Notes: a model not told the origin generated them from the letters alone. A DNA stretch of 64,000 nt from Sipunculus nudus (GCA_026874595.1 CM049320.1:45394714-45458713); one strand, 5' to 3'; positions 34,318 to 47,577 are shown, counted from the stretch's first letter. Made by a program: numbers and translations.

Positions 34318-36637
34318 ACAAGGCCTACAGGCCTAATGCGAACCTGTGCACTGGGAAATACACCAGGTATCATGCTTCAATGCTGGACCATTACTTTTCA
34401 TGTATATGAACTATGCAAGTACTAAACATTTTGAATAAGAAACAATTACACAAACATCACTGCTGAAATTCTGGCATAGGTGCACACAACACTAAAAACA
34501 TTGTAGCTGGCACCACCAGTCTTGTATACAAAGAAGGTATCAGAGATATATACATAAGCCCAATTTCAGACTGATATATCAAACCCCTCCTGAGAAAAAC
34601 GTGTGCAAAAGTCATGGTAGGTGGCGACACCTGTCTTGTGAGCGAGAAAGCCATCAAAGACACATATACAGGTCAAAATATTAGGCCAATACATCAAACT
34701 TACCTTGAGTCTGATGCATGGGGCTGACAAGGCTTAGGTGAGAAAGGCTGTTGCCCCGAGTGAACTGTGACAAATTGCTTGCTCAGACTACTGCACTGAG
34801 TGAACTCATGACCTGCACCTGGCTAGACTGAGTGAACTTTTGACCTGTACCTGGCTGCATTGAGTGAACTCTTGACCTGTTGCATAATCTGACACAGTTG
34901 GCAGTCTGCCAAAGCTATAAATAGAATGCAGCTACTGCACTGAGTAAACTCCTGACCAATACCTGGCTGCACTGAGTGAACTCTTGACCTGTTGCCTAAT
35001 CTGATACAGTTGGCAGTCTGCCAAAGCTATAAATAGATCCAGACTGACCTCTAGCCTGTTGCCAAATCTGAAATAGTAGCTACACCATTGCATAAGCTCA
35101 TGCAGGGGCCCTGAGGGGCTTGACACCCATGAAGTGATCACATGGTGCCCATGAGGTGTTCACATGTCACCCATGAGGTGATCACATGCCATGTGCTTGG
35201 CTGCACTGATTGAACTCTTGACCTATATATGGCTGCACTGAATGAACTCTTGATCTGTTCCCAAATCTGAAACAGTTGGCCGTTTCTCATCCTATTTAAA
35301 GATACAGATTCAATCTTGGCCTGTTGGTATATCTGTTTACACATACTGAAAGACTTTGGTTAAAATTTCTTTAGCCGACATATTCATAAACTTTTTATCA
35401 AAATATCTAGAATAATAAAAGATGCAGTACTTTCATTGTTAAAGGTCCAATAGTTCTGCCAAAAATCATTCTAGTAAACTTGAACAAAGGCCACCTAAGA
35501 ATAGTTTTTGTGCAATGTTACAGAAGATATAATTGAAATAATAATTTTGTAGAAGAACACTATTGCAGTCCTCAGTTTGAAAAAGACATAATAATGGCCA
35601 TAAGACCAACTTAAGCTTTTCACAACTCAACCAAAAATCAACAAACTCAGTATATTCTGATATGATTGAAAGAACCATGTCCTAGGATAATTCTTTGAAA
35701 AATTGAACAATTCAACTTGACAGTTTCATCATTAAGCTGAAAGAGGCTAAAATTATGAGGTTTTTTGCCCATAAAAAACAGGTCAATGTAGGTGGCACCA
35801 CTAAATCTACAACTTCAAATATGAGTCATGTGACCAACATTTGCACAATACCTGGTAATGCTAGCTTCTGTCATTTCTGAGAGTACTATTTCAGTATGCT
35901 TACTTGCCTGAATGACTGTTCAAATTTGTGTATTTCCACTAAAATTCATCAAATGCAAACCATTTGAACAAACTTGAGAGGGCTTGCCTCTGGGATCATT
36001 TATGTAAAATATTTAACAATTTGGCTGGACCGTCTACAAGAAGACGACTTTTAAAATATTGTCAGCTTTTTCCTTATAAATTCTAAGTAAATGCAGATAG
36101 CAAAAAAATAAGCTGAATCCCACAAAATTTGATATGTGACAGATTATTGCATAAAATCTGGGAATGGTAGCTCCTGCTATTCCTGAGAAATTATGGATTA
36201 ATGTACAGATGACCAATGACCCCCGTACAAAAATAGGTCAATTCAGGTGGTGCCACCAATACCTGAATTTCATATATGACTCATGTGACCAACACTGGCA
36301 AAACATTTGGTGACTCTGGCTGTTTCTGAGACTGTCATTTTAGTATGCTTTTTTGGACAGATGACTAAGTTCAAATTCCTGAACAAAATTGAGGGAGATG
36401 GTATAAAATATTATTTCTGTGAAATATTGAACAATTTGGCTTGAGTGTTTTGGAGGATAAGATATTTAAAGGTTTTTTTAGCTTTTTCTCTATAAAATTT
36501 AAGAAAATTTTCAGATGGCTAATTTTTTGCATTAAATTTCATGATGCTAGCTCCAATCATTTTCATAATAGTATGGGTAAACGTACAAAAGACAAACGCC
36601 GCCACACCATCCCATTAGTTCACAGGTTCACTAAAAA
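34318..36637 (+). mobile_element. Family B element nested inside another B
   Basis: Head ACAAGGCCTACAGGCCTAAT at 34318; end CATTAGTTCACAGGTTCACTAAAAA. Inserted at CTTTTTTATAAA of the outer B, whose sequence resumes with TTAATACAGATGCATATTG at 36638. Contains minisatellite units at 34790-35000. Confidence 0.85.
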
Positions 36638-38035
36638 TTAATACAGATGCATATTGAATGCAAAATTGTAATACAGATACATCTCACTGATGGCAAAATC
36701 TTGAAATAATTTGACTATGGATACCAATTATTTATAATCCATGTACAGCCGTCTTTATATACCCTCAGAGAGCTGTATAGCTGTGATTGTAAACATTGCC
36801 TGGCATGAGGAATATCTAAAAATCATAAATCTACATAAATCATAAATCATAAAAGCTTTTAAAAAACATTCTTGTCAATATTAACCATAGATAACCTGAA
36901 ATCTAAATGTCTAGTGGCATGATGTATTAGATGCTGATAAACTGGTGCCAGGCTAGATGTAACAGCATCACACAGCTAACATATATGGCAAAATGACTCA
37001 ATTCAATCTCCATAATTCAGCCAAAAATCATTCATGTGGAACCATTAATGACAATTATTATAAGAATTATTGTAGGGATTATTCTTGTAAAATATTTAAC
37101 AAACTGGCTTAAGCGGCATCAGTCAAAAATCGTTTCGCAGGTTTATAACTCATATGGGAATATACAGCAAACTGGCTAAGTTCAGCTTCCTGTTACTCAG
37201 CCAAAAAGCACTGAACCAAAACCATTTGAACAAACTTGAAATATCAACATCTCAGGATAATTTATGTGTGAGATTTAAGAATTTGGCCCAGTGGTTTTTT
37301 AGAAGAAGATCTTTGTGGCCACTGAGCTAAAATGGGCTGTTATGGCATATGACTAAATTCAGCTTCCCAAAACTCAGCCAAAAGTCACTGAACTGAGACC
37401 ATTTGAACAAACTTCAGAAAGCACCACCCTAGGATCATTTCTGTGCGATATTAAACAATTTGGCCATATGGTTTTAGAGAAAAAGTTTTTTGTAGCCCTC
37501 AGTATGATACAGGCACTGATGACCCCCGTACAAAAAAGGCTGATGCAGGTGGCACCACCAATACCTCAATTTCAGATATGACTTATGTGACCAACATTTG
37601 CATAAAATTTGGTAATGATAGCTTCAGCCGTTTCTGAGATTGTAATTTTAGTGTGCTTTTTTAGACAGATGACTAAGTTCAACTTTCTGTAACTTGGCCA
37701 AAAATCACCGAACTCAAACCACTCAAACAAACTTGAGAGAGATTGTTCCAGGAATCATTGCTGTTAAATATTGGACAATCTGGCTGTACAGTTTTGGAGA
37801 AGAAGATTTTTAAAGGTTTTTAAGCTTTTTCCCTATAAATCTAAGAAAATGTAGTTAGCCAAAAAATAAGCAGAATCGGATAGTTTTTTTTATGACTAAT
37901 TTTTTGCAGAATATTTTGTTATGCTAACTCTTGCCATTTTTAAGATAGAATTGGTCAACGTACAGAATATGGATGATGGCTGCCGGACGCCAGAGGACGC
38001 CACACCATCGCATTAGCTCACAGGTTCGCTAAAAA

Positions 38036-38534
38036 CGAGCAAATGCGGAAAATCCTGGCCTGAGCCACTAGATCCATAAAGTGACATCAGAATTTAAATC
38101 ATACATGATTTTAACTGTGATGTTTTATAAATCTCCATCTATTATTTCTGGTGTTTAAGCCGGAAATTTCCTATGTTCAGGAGCTGTCATTCAGTCAAAA
38201 GTAGGTCAACCATGACAAAATGTGAACTGGATCAGTAGGTAGTCATTATGCACCCACACACCAAAAATCAGACCAATATCTGGAAGCATTGCTAAAAAAA
38301 TTCTGTACATGTGCATTTATCATGAAAATTTATATTTTTTAATGAAATTTTCTGTGTTCAGGAGCTGTCATACGGTCAAAAGTAGGTCAACCAAGACAAA
38401 AAGTGAACTAAATCTGTAATTGGTCTTGGAACTTTTGAGGATAACAAGTCAGAAAATTTTAAGGTACAGTGGTTATGATTTGTGTCCTGTTAACAGACGA
38501 CTGCATCTTAAAGTAAAGATCTCAATAATAGACA
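38036..38534. other. Unassigned stretch with one internal duplication
   Basis: GTTCAGGAGCTGTCAT...CAAAAGTAGGTCAACC occurs twice, near 38175 and 38350. No coding sequence seen. Confidence 0.5.
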
Positions 38535-39188
38535 ACAAGGGACCCATGGGTCACTGCGCTCAGCTGTTATATATGATAACAAGTGACCCATAGGTCATGA
38601 CGCTCAGCTGCCAAGCATGACCTGCCACATCATGGGCTGAGATTCACAACTTCCAGTTAAATTTTGAAGACCCATTTTGCCAATTATTGAAATTTTCTAC
38701 GACAACAGAAATATATATCACCTGTGTCTGGTTAAAACACAGTGAATTTATGGTCAGAGGAAAAATATTGATTGTTAAGCCATCAGCAACTATTCCCAGA
38801 GCTTGCTTGATACCTGTCAGTCTCAAAAGGAACACCACAAAGGGCTAATATCTATAAGATCAACATATATAAAAAAATCAAGGAAATCCATGCAAGAATT
38901 ATTGAGAAATGGGTGCTTCTGTTTAAATTTTATTTAATTCAAGCCCACTGTACTGCACCTGTATAAATGATGGTTATATTTATTAAGAAATATTTATCCC
39001 AATCCTTTGCAAGATAAGATTAACATACTTCCAACTGAATTCACTTTAACAGTTCTTGAGATAATATGATCAAAAGGAATATGGTTGCCTGGTGGCCATA
39101 TTCAACTTCTGACAGGTCTGAAATCAGACAACAAACATTCTCTAAATTGGATCAAACACTGAAGAAAAATCACTGAAACTGCACTGAA
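38535..39188 (+). repeat. Two consecutive family A heads
   Basis: ACAAGGGACCCATGGGTCACTGCGCTCAGCTG at 38535 and ACAAGTGACCCATAGGTCATGACGCTCAGCTG at 38579, only 44 bp apart. The first is a head broken by the second. Neither has a recognised end before the next head at 39189. Confidence 0.7.
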
Positions 39189-41169
39189 ACAAGTGACCCA
39201 TGGGTCACGGCGCTCAGCTGATCGTGATTGGACTATAACAGTTTCTCCACTGTGATACTATATTGAGTCGATAAAGCTTATGAATATCATGGACATGTTT
39301 GGCTATTATAAAGGAATTTAATGTAATATGTGAGTAAATGATAAATGAAATACCTGACTGATGGATTTATAGAGTCAAATATAGTGGTTTATTTTTTATT
39401 TATTTAGAAGGGGTTGAAAATTGTGATATATTTGAGCAAATATGAATGCAATGACAGCAGTAATAAGCAGTAGTAGAATGGCTATTTGTTGAAGGATCTA
39501 AAGTGTATGGTAGTCTGCAAGCTTTCAATTTGACAGATATGATGTTATGATTAACTATGCTGATGAAGTGATTTATGAATTTGTGACTGTATGACACAAC
39601 ATCTCTTTAGTCTTGAAAAGGTACATTATTGTGATGCCCACTATGTCTACATATTACACAATATTGACATAATTTCTGGCATGTACATGGGTACCTATGG
39701 ACGAATAGTTATACAAAATATTAAAATATAAATATATCTGATTCATCTTGCTCTTGCTTACTGAGGCTGACTTTGGGATGGGGTTTTGAGAAGGGAAAAG
39801 TGAGGGCAGCACGAAGGTGGATGTACAAATATTCTATTGTAATGTTTTTCATTAATATAAGAATATGAAAAGCTAAGAGGAAAGGGGCCCTCCTACTTGG
39901 TTATAGTAAAGTTCTAAATATATGATTGCAAACTAATACTCTGACAAGACTGTCATGAAGAAAAACAGTAAAAGTTTTGAGATACTGTGATGCATATGAA
40001 AATTTACAGATGGACAGGCAAGTGGACAGAATGGACTAATTACCTTTATTTCACTTTTAAGGGAATAATGCATTTAAGTTTATATATAATCCTATTTTTT
40101 TAAGCATATCCACTTTTTCAATTAAGAAGTTTTTATCTGAATCATTTTTTTATTTACAGGTTTTATAAATTTTTAATAAAAAAACCTGAAAATGTAAGTT
40201 AAAATATTAGAATTGTTGCAATCATTATATATACAGAGTAAAAAACTGAAACTATAAGTTAAAATATTAGAATTGTTGCAAAAGTTGCAATCATCATATA
40301 TCCAGAGTGTAGCTCATATTGGGTCATATTATGCATACACATATATTTTATTATTTTTAAATCATAAATGTTTAAACTGAATTTAAAAGAAAATAATGCC
40401 ACAACTTGGCATCTACAAGAATATTCCTTGAATCACTATTAAAAAGTTTTGCACATTTGAGTTTTCAGTACATGCTTAATTTTATTCACCAAAATAAAAT
40501 AAAAGATTCAGTATATTTGATAAAATAAAACATCTTTTCAAATAAAGTATACACACTGTTGGTTGAATGAGGGACAAACAATATCATTGTTTATCCCAGT
40601 TTTAATTTATTACTGTAATTAATAGTCAATTTCACACCTGGTGAAGTTTTTACTCTTCTGAAGTAAGGAATTACTTATCTGATGAACATCCACACTAAAA
40701 GTCCCTACCTTTAACACTTTTGGTCTTAAGTGACCAAATATCTTCCTGATTTTTTTACAAAGTCCATTATGTTTGGGCCCATAACTTTTTAAATTATACA
40801 ATACTGACTTAATATCTGGCATGTACATAGAAACTTTATAGAGGAATATTTATGGTAAATATGAAGAAAACCAGATAAGTGGTTTTGATATTAGGCAGTC
40901 CTGAAGTGTGAAAATAGATTTCTAATAAAAAATTGAGGTTTTTCCTCGAAGGAACGAAGTCCTATTGACCCAATTTTCGGCATGGTAGGAGATTTTGGGG
41001 ACATCTAACTGTATGCCGAATTTCAGATTCGTAGGTCCAACGGTGTCAAAACGTGCCAGTCTTACGGACGGACATCCGGACAGATGGACGGACAGACGGA
41101 CGGACAGATGGATGACGGACAATGGACCACGACTATAGCTCAGATGACTTATAGTCAGCTGAGCTAAAA
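39189..41169 (+). mobile_element. Family A2 element, uninterrupted reference copy
   Basis: 1981 bp. ACAAG at 39189, perfect 16-bp palindrome GTGACCCATGGGTCAC (39193-39208), GCTCAGCTGA (39212-39221). Body A2 blocks near 40740-41030, ACGG/ACAG-type microsatellite (41065-41115), terminal hairpin 41137-41165 (AGCTCAG A TGACT, loop TAT, AGTCA G CTGAGCT) and final AAAAA. The last arm contains TCAGCTGAGC, complement of the head motif. No long open frame, so non-autonomous. Confidence 0.85.
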
Positions 41170-42190
41170 AAGGATTTCTAAGGTGGCTAACTGGCACCCA
41201 TAATGGATTTCTGACAAGTCAGACATTTGATATCACACATCCTCCAATAGGAGACCAAACTTGGGGCAAATTCTCCAAAGGATGGTACAATAATGAATGT
41301 CCAAAACAAATCTAAAGGCATGTTAAGGCCCTCATATCAGATTTATAGATATGCAAATGTAAAAAGTGTAAGTCTAATATTTTTTATTATAACTCTGCTT
41401 TTCAATGGGGTCAGCAGGGTAGGTAAACTGCAAAACCTGAAAGAAAGGAAATGCAGAAAGCATGACTAAGAGTCTTGTAATGAAAAAAAGCCATCCTTAA
41501 TCCAGGTACATATCCACATATTATGAGAACAAACACTTGCTTTTATATGTGGTGATTTATATATAAATATTCGGATATCTAGGAAACTAAGTTTATTGCT
41601 ATGAGTCCATAAAATAAACTGCAAAATGTTCCCATCATCTTATAAATCAGTAGCTAAACCTAAATACTATACTCTCATAGTCTTTATGCCTGGCTGAAGC
41701 ATTCCGACAACTGTGTTTTTGTTATGCAGTAACGAGGTACTTATCACTCAGCCTTATCACTTAATATGCTGATACAAAAGGGAGTCATATGTCACCAGTG
41801 TAACTCACAATTACAGCGACACAGTGAGATGTACCAGCTGGATTGCAATGGTTATATATAAAAGAAAAATAGAAATGGTCTACAAAATAAGTTATTGCAA
41901 ACATCCCTGACCAAAGACCTTGGCCTTTTGCCCACATATCAACTGGATTCTTTCTAAATGATGGGAACTACTAACCACTTAAATCTGGTGTAATTAATTG
42001 GCAACCAATGAGTGAATAACTTTGACCAGCAACCTTTAACCTCCTGACCAGCTGACCCCAAAATCAATCAGTTAATTCTTCAAGCAAAAAGACCCATAAA
42101 TATGAAGTTTGGATCAAATTGAGTGATGCATAGATGTGGCATATGTGAAAGACTGAAGGTTTGGGTTGAACAGTTTCACCAGAAATATGT
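41170..42190. other. Non-coding stretch without recognised repeats
   Basis: No conserved frame; may be intron of the helicase gene or old repeat sequence. Confidence 0.4.
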
Positions 42191-42741
42191 TCACAAGCAT
42201 TTAGACCAATTTAGTTTGTGGCCTTGACCTTTGACCTTTTGAACTCGACATCAATAGGCTTCTTCCCCTATTGGTAGGTTAGCCATATATGACAGCTGGA
42301 AAGTATAGATTGAAAAGTTTGCCTGAAAATTACTCCACGCAAGAGGAGGGTGCTGTGAACTTGACCTTTGACCTCAAAATCAACAGGTCTTTTCCCCTGT
42401 TGGCAGAGAAGCGATATCAGTGCTGAAAGGTTTGGAATGAAAGGTCTAGCTTGAAATGTGTCCACAACCTTTTCAAAGAAGTGGATCCTGTGACCCTGAC
42501 CTTTGACCTTGTGACCTCAACATCTATAGGATTCTTCTCCCACTTAGTAGGTGAGCTATATGTGAGAGATCAAAGAATTGGGATGAAAGGTTTGGCTTAA
42601 AATGCATCCACAGGCTTTTCAAAGAAGTTGGTTCTGTGACCTTGACCTTTGTCCTTGTGACCTCCAAATAATTATGGTTTTTCCCCTGTTGGTAGGTGAG
42701 CTGTATGTGAAAGATGTAAGGTTTGGGATGAAAATTTTGGC
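42191..42741 (+). repeat. Diverged family C units
   Basis: Units near 130-145 bp with TGACCTTTGACCT clusters (perfect at 42225-42237) and GGTGAGCTATATGTGA, related to family C at 24.2-26.2 kb but without its head or end. Confidence 0.6.
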
Positions 42742-42998
42742 TAAAAGAATTATTTCTGGGGGGTGCAAACACACCCCATAACTTCGAGAATATAGATCGC
42801 AGTGACCTAATTTCAGGTTTGCAAGGAGATCTTTTTAGAACCTCTAAGACTGCATAGGGTTCATGGCCCTAGCCCTTACGGTTACGATTTGTGCCCTGCT
42901 AACGGTTGGACGGCCGGCCGGACGGACAGACGGAAGGACGACGAACAAAGACCCATCGCTATAGCCCAGCATGACTGAAAGTCAGCTGAGCTAAAAAT
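42742..42998 (+). repeat. Family A1 3' fragment with hairpin end
   Basis: One core unit (ATTTCTGGGGGGTGC), a CGGCCGGCCGGACGGACAG microsatellite, CATCGCTATAGCCCAGC, end TCAGCTGAGCTAAAAA. Confidence 0.75.
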
Positions 42999-43328
42999 TA
43001 TGATTTGGAAATGAGGCACATGCTGGTTTTGTGTGGCAATAAATATAAGCTGTATTTTGAGTTGTTGGTGTTTAGCTTATGTATGATTCTGATAGTATCT
43101 TTGGAGACAGGGAAGAGGATTGATTTCATTTATTTTATTAACAAATGGAGGGCTATTGTCACACAGATTTTGACTTATACTTTTAACTTATAAGCAACAC
43201 ATATAAAATCAGAGTTTAACTATTTATTAAAATTTAATTACAAATATTGTGCATACATTAAAAATAAGAGAATTACATTATTGTTTAAAATAAAAAATAA
43301 CTGAAATGATTATTAAAATAATATTATA
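42999..43328 (+). repeat. Family A2 5' body, left of a Tc1/mariner-like insertion
   Basis: AATGAGGCACATGCTGG through TTTTGACTTATAC, as after the head at 30673; stops at AATAATATTATA and continues at 44656. Confidence 0.75.
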
Positions 43329-44655
43329 CCGTAAAATCTCCACTTAAAACCGCGGTTTAATCAAGAAATTCGAAATCTTGAAATCAGGTTGATTTCCTGA
43401 AAGCACTGTGCGGTTTATACTAGAAGGGTTTCCTGAATATCTTCCTGACAGACATCGTTTTGGGGCTGGCGAGTGGGCGATAATATTGCAACTTTCGAAG
43501 GCCGTTCTTAGCAGCAGTCTCGCATGCATGGGAGCCGTGTGTAAATGTATTATTTACGATTATTTGTTATTTATAAATTAAATATTGCTGATAAGTTTTC
43601 GTGTGATATATAACTTGTTATAAAATTTTGGTAATTGTCACCAAATAATATGTTTACAACAACCCTGCTGTAACACACAGCGGCCCACTTCGTTTGGCAT
43701 GGTCAAGCAAAATTGAAATAAAAGCCTACTTTAAACCCATTTGCGGCATTATTTAGCAATAATTATTTGTTTAAAACGTAAAATTTTTTAATCATTTTAA
43801 AATCAAGTTTGAGTGCTGCCATGTGCTGAAACGCCCCGGTATTCTGCTAAGAATATTTTGAACGGCTGCACGCGGTGGGTGGTAAACAGAACAGCCACCT
43901 ATTTCGTCCCAGCGTGCCTTGTGCCTTGACAAAATGGCTCCCCACACGGAAACTTGCTTACCCCGACTGGCCACTTTAATTTTACCTTAAAATCACTCAT
44001 TATCAAGCGTCATGATTCCTATACGTGCGTATCTCGACAAGGTAACTTCAATTTCTTTGATATTTAGTTAAGTTGACCAGCGATGTTTTCAAACGCGCCA
44101 GCAAATTGTGACATGGAGCAATGTCAACGTACGATGTGACGATGATAATACCGAAGAAACCGGTATGAAAATGATTTGAATCTTCCGAGAAATTCCAGAA
44201 AATGGTATTTTCATCAAAAATTTTTAGAATTAAAATATACAGTGACTTGAAATGGATCAGCAGAATATTTTTTCCAAAATATAATGACAAATCAGTACAA
44301 ACAAGAATACGGCATGGAATATAAAATTTGTATAAACAGGCAGAGGTTCACCGGCCCTTACGTCTTCCCAAACTTCATGCTTGAGTGACCCTGCAAAAAA
44401 GTGTTATGATGTGTTTAAATAAAATGCCCAAGGAATTTAAAAGTGGACAGGAATGGCCGAGTCGCAACCTACGCTTGTTCATTTCTAGATAATAGCTTGA
44501 TTGTGTCTTTTGTCAAATCATTCCATAGCGAAAGGTGTACAGTTTTAAAGGGGGGTTCTTAGTATTTGAGCCCCTCGCGATGTCTCACCTGGAGTTTCGG
44601 CAAAGTCTGGGTGAGGTTTTAATCGGAAGTGCGGTTTTAAGTGGAGATTTTACGG
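43329..44655. mobile_element. Non-autonomous DNA transposon with TA target duplication
   Basis: Perfect terminal inverted repeats of 25 bp starting CCGTAAAATCTCCACTTAAA, flanked by TA on both sides (43327-43328, 44656-44657). The empty site is seen in the A2 copy near 31060 (AATATTAAAGAATATATTC). TA duplication points to Tc1/mariner (pogo/Tigger-like). No transposase frame in 1327 bp. Confidence 0.8.
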
Positions 44656-45212
44656 TAGAATATATTCATGAATGCATGCATGAATACATCTTGAAAGAAT
44701 TTGCACTGGTATTCAAATACTTTCGTTTTTACCTGAATTCCCATTCTTATGCAAGAATTTTTTATAATGATTCATATTCGTATTCAAATACATTTGCAAA
44801 GTATTCGACCATGTCTGGTATTTATTCAGTTTTAGCCCAACAATGATGTTGAGTATCCAGAATATATTAAATTCACAAATTTAAATAATGATCATAAGTA
44901 CCTGGTTTTATGGCTTTTATTTATATTAAAAAAAATAAATGTAATATATTCACTTTGGACTACTTTCACATCAATCTACACACTAGACACAGCAGGAATC
45001 TAGATTAATATTATCAAATGCATCTTTGTCTATCATTTAATTCCTTCATATGATCCCTAATGTTTAGTAATGAATAAAATGTATTATTTTTATTATCATT
45101 AAAATTGAACTGAAAAATACTATTGGTAACTGCATGGTGTTATTTGGAATACTTGACATTCTATCCATCCATACAGCTGAGCTGTCATAGTTATAGTCAG
45201 CTGAGCTATAAA
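44656..45212 (+). repeat. Family A2 body, right of the insertion, with 3' end
   Basis: GAATATATTCATGAATGCAT continues A2; an A-type end TAGTCAGCTGAGCTATAAAA closes it. Confidence 0.65.
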
Positions 45213-46912
45213 ATGCTTAAATATTAAAAAAAAATCCAGGTGGCGCCACCAGTCTGCAGGAACTGATGAAACACTCCATGATTAATATGCATACAAAAAA
45301 ACATGGTGATAAATGCATTAGTTCTTCAGATACGGGGGGTTTTGTATCAAACTTTTAATAGCTTGGAGATTATGGGAAACAGAGACCTAATTTCGGGTTT
45401 CCAAGGAGACTTTTAATGGACCTCCCTGGATGTCAAATTAGAAGATTCTAGATCCAATGGTTATGATTTGTACCCTGCTTTGGTATCAAATTTTCAATTA
45501 TCCTGGGGGGTACTTTATAAGCCCCATAGCTTGGAGAATATGGGTAACAGAAACCTAATTTCAGGTTTCCAAGTAAGACTCTCCAAGGACCTCCCTGGAT
45601 GTAAAGTACGAAGATTCTAGGTCCAACGGTTACGATTTGTGCTTTGTTAATAGATAACCGCATGTTTAAAGGTCTCATTAATAGAGAAAAAATACTTAAA
45701 AATTGGAAAAAAAATCCAGGTGCCCCCACTAGTCTGCAGGAACTGATGAAACACTCCATGATCAATATGCATACAAAGAATCATGGTGATCAATGTATTA
45801 GTTGTTCAGATACTGTAGCTTTTATATCAAGCTCTTAATTATTCTGGGGGTAATTCTGCCCCCATTGCTCAAAGAATATGGGTAACAGAGATCAGGTTTC
45901 CAAGAAGACTTATCATAGACCTCCCAGGATGTCAAGTTAAAAGATGCTAAGTCTAGTGATTATGATTTGTGCCCTGTTAATGGACGACCACATCTTTAAA
46001 GGTCTCAAAAATTGAGAAAATGTGTAAAAATTCGAGAAAAAAAATCCAAGTGGCGCCACCTGTCTGCAGAAACTGATGGAACACTCCATGATGAACATGC
46101 ACGCAAAGAATCATGGTGATCAATGCATAAGTTGTTCAGGTACTTGAGCTTTTGTATCAAATTTTTAATTATTCCAGGGGGTACTTCCAAACCCTATAGA
46201 TTGGAGGATATGGGAAACAGAGACTTAATTTCAGGTTTCCAAGGAGACTGACATGGACCTCCCTGGTTGTCAAGTAAGAAGATTCTAGGTCCAGTGGTTA
46301 TAATTTACGATTTGTGCCCTGTTAACAGACGGACGGACAGACGGACGTAGAAATGAATCAACCTTGTTTGCCTTTGCCCGTGTGTCTTTTTCTACTTGTG
46401 TGGCTTTTTTTCCTTGTGTGGCTTTTTGTCCCTTGTGTGGCTTTTTCAAAAGTGTACTAACAAATCTCCCTTTAGTGGCTTTTCACTTTTGAACTATTGT
46501 ATCATAAAAATCACGCCAAGAATAAAGGCCTCTGATTGGCTCAAATAATTTGCAGATGGCATGCGTCATAAAAATTCTGCCATAACTTAAGGCCTCTGAT
46601 TGGCTCAAAATAATCGGTAGATAGCCCAACATGACGGTTCTGTACAATATCTATGGGACAGACATGGACAGCTTGGACGTCCAACAGGGATCATGACGGA
46701 CAGAATCCCTTGTGTGACTTTTTTACAAGTTTGGCTCAAAAGATGCACAAGGCCATTCTGTGCTAAAAAAAAAAAAAACCCTCCGCCTTGTGTGGCTAGC
46801 CACACAAGAAAAAAAGTTGCACAAGGCCCTGTCGTAAAGACGGACGGACAGACGGACGATGGACAAAGGGTGATCGCTATAGCTCAGATGACATTCAGTC
46901 AGCTGCGCTAAA
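45213..46912 (+). repeat. Family A1 cores and 3' end, split by a 0.5-kb insertion
   Basis: Three or four core units with GGTGGCGCCACC-like palindromes (45240, 46050) and a CGGACGGACAGACGGACG microsatellite. The microsatellite is interrupted near 46346 and resumes at about 46836, then the end TCAGCTGCGCTAAAAAA. Confidence 0.7.
46347..46835. other. Insertion with TGTGGC repeats and a 22-bp palindrome
   Basis: CTTGTGTGGCTTTTT recurs four times at about 46390-46446. A perfect palindrome lies at 46787-46808 (core TTGTGTGGCTAGCCACACAA). No coding sequence. I could not find clear inverted ends or a target duplication. Confidence 0.55.
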
Positions 46913-47063
46913 AAATTAGCTCAATCCAATAGTGTTTTAGATGACTTATTTTGCATAACATTTGGTGATGATAGCTCTGACGTTTTTTTATATGGCATGG
47001 GTTTGTCTGTAAGGACGACAGATGATGCTGCGCCATCACATAAGCTCACAGATTCACTAAAAA
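46913..47063 (+). repeat. Family B 3' end fragment
   Basis: TTAGATGACTTATTTTGCAT ... CATAAGCTCACAGATTCACT plus AAAAA. Confidence 0.7.
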
Positions 47064-47577
47064 CACAAATTCTGATCTTATTCCTCATTTACATTTAAAT
47101 CTCAATTAAATACACTTACATGCTTGAAAAAGGCCCTCTAGCTTGAACAGTTACCATGTAAAATGGGTAAATGTCTTTCCTGATATTTTGACAAAATACA
47201 TTATGTTTGGGCTCATTAATCTAACAAATTAGGCAATACAGACAGAATTTTTGGCATGTACATAGGAAACATATAGGGGACAATTTATGGCAAATATGAA
47301 CCAGTGGTTTTTAATATTAGGCAGTTTTGGAGTGTAACAATAGGATTTTAATGGAAAATGGAGGTTTTCCTTAATTTCTCGAAGGAACGAAGGCACAGTG
47401 ACCCAGGTTTGGGTTTAGTAGAAGAACTTAGGGATATCTAACTGTACATTGAATTTTTGGTTTGAAATTGCACTGGTTTAAAAATGTGCCCTGTTAATGG
47501 ACAGCACGACAGCTGCAAGGACTATGGATGAAGGACTATTGCTATCACTCAGATGACTACAAGTCATCTGAGTTAAT
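47064..47577 (+). repeat. Family A2 3' body and diverged end
   Basis: A2 blocks (ATTATGTTTGGGCTCATTAA; TGGCATGTACATAGGAAAC). The end hairpin has compensated changes: ACTCAGATGACT..AGTCATCTGAGT. Confidence 0.7.

Larger units (their letters stand above)
31954..38035 (+). mobile_element. Family B element, split by a D and a second B element
   Basis: Own sequence: 31954-32146, 33459-34317 and 36638-38035. Head ACAAGGCCTACAGGCCTAAT; end CATTAGCTCACAGGTTCGCT plus AAAAA. The second part has the GGTGGCRCCACC modules and the 32-bp minisatellite; the last part has the GCAGGTGGCACCACC block and AACGTACAGAATATGG before the end. Confidence 0.85.
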
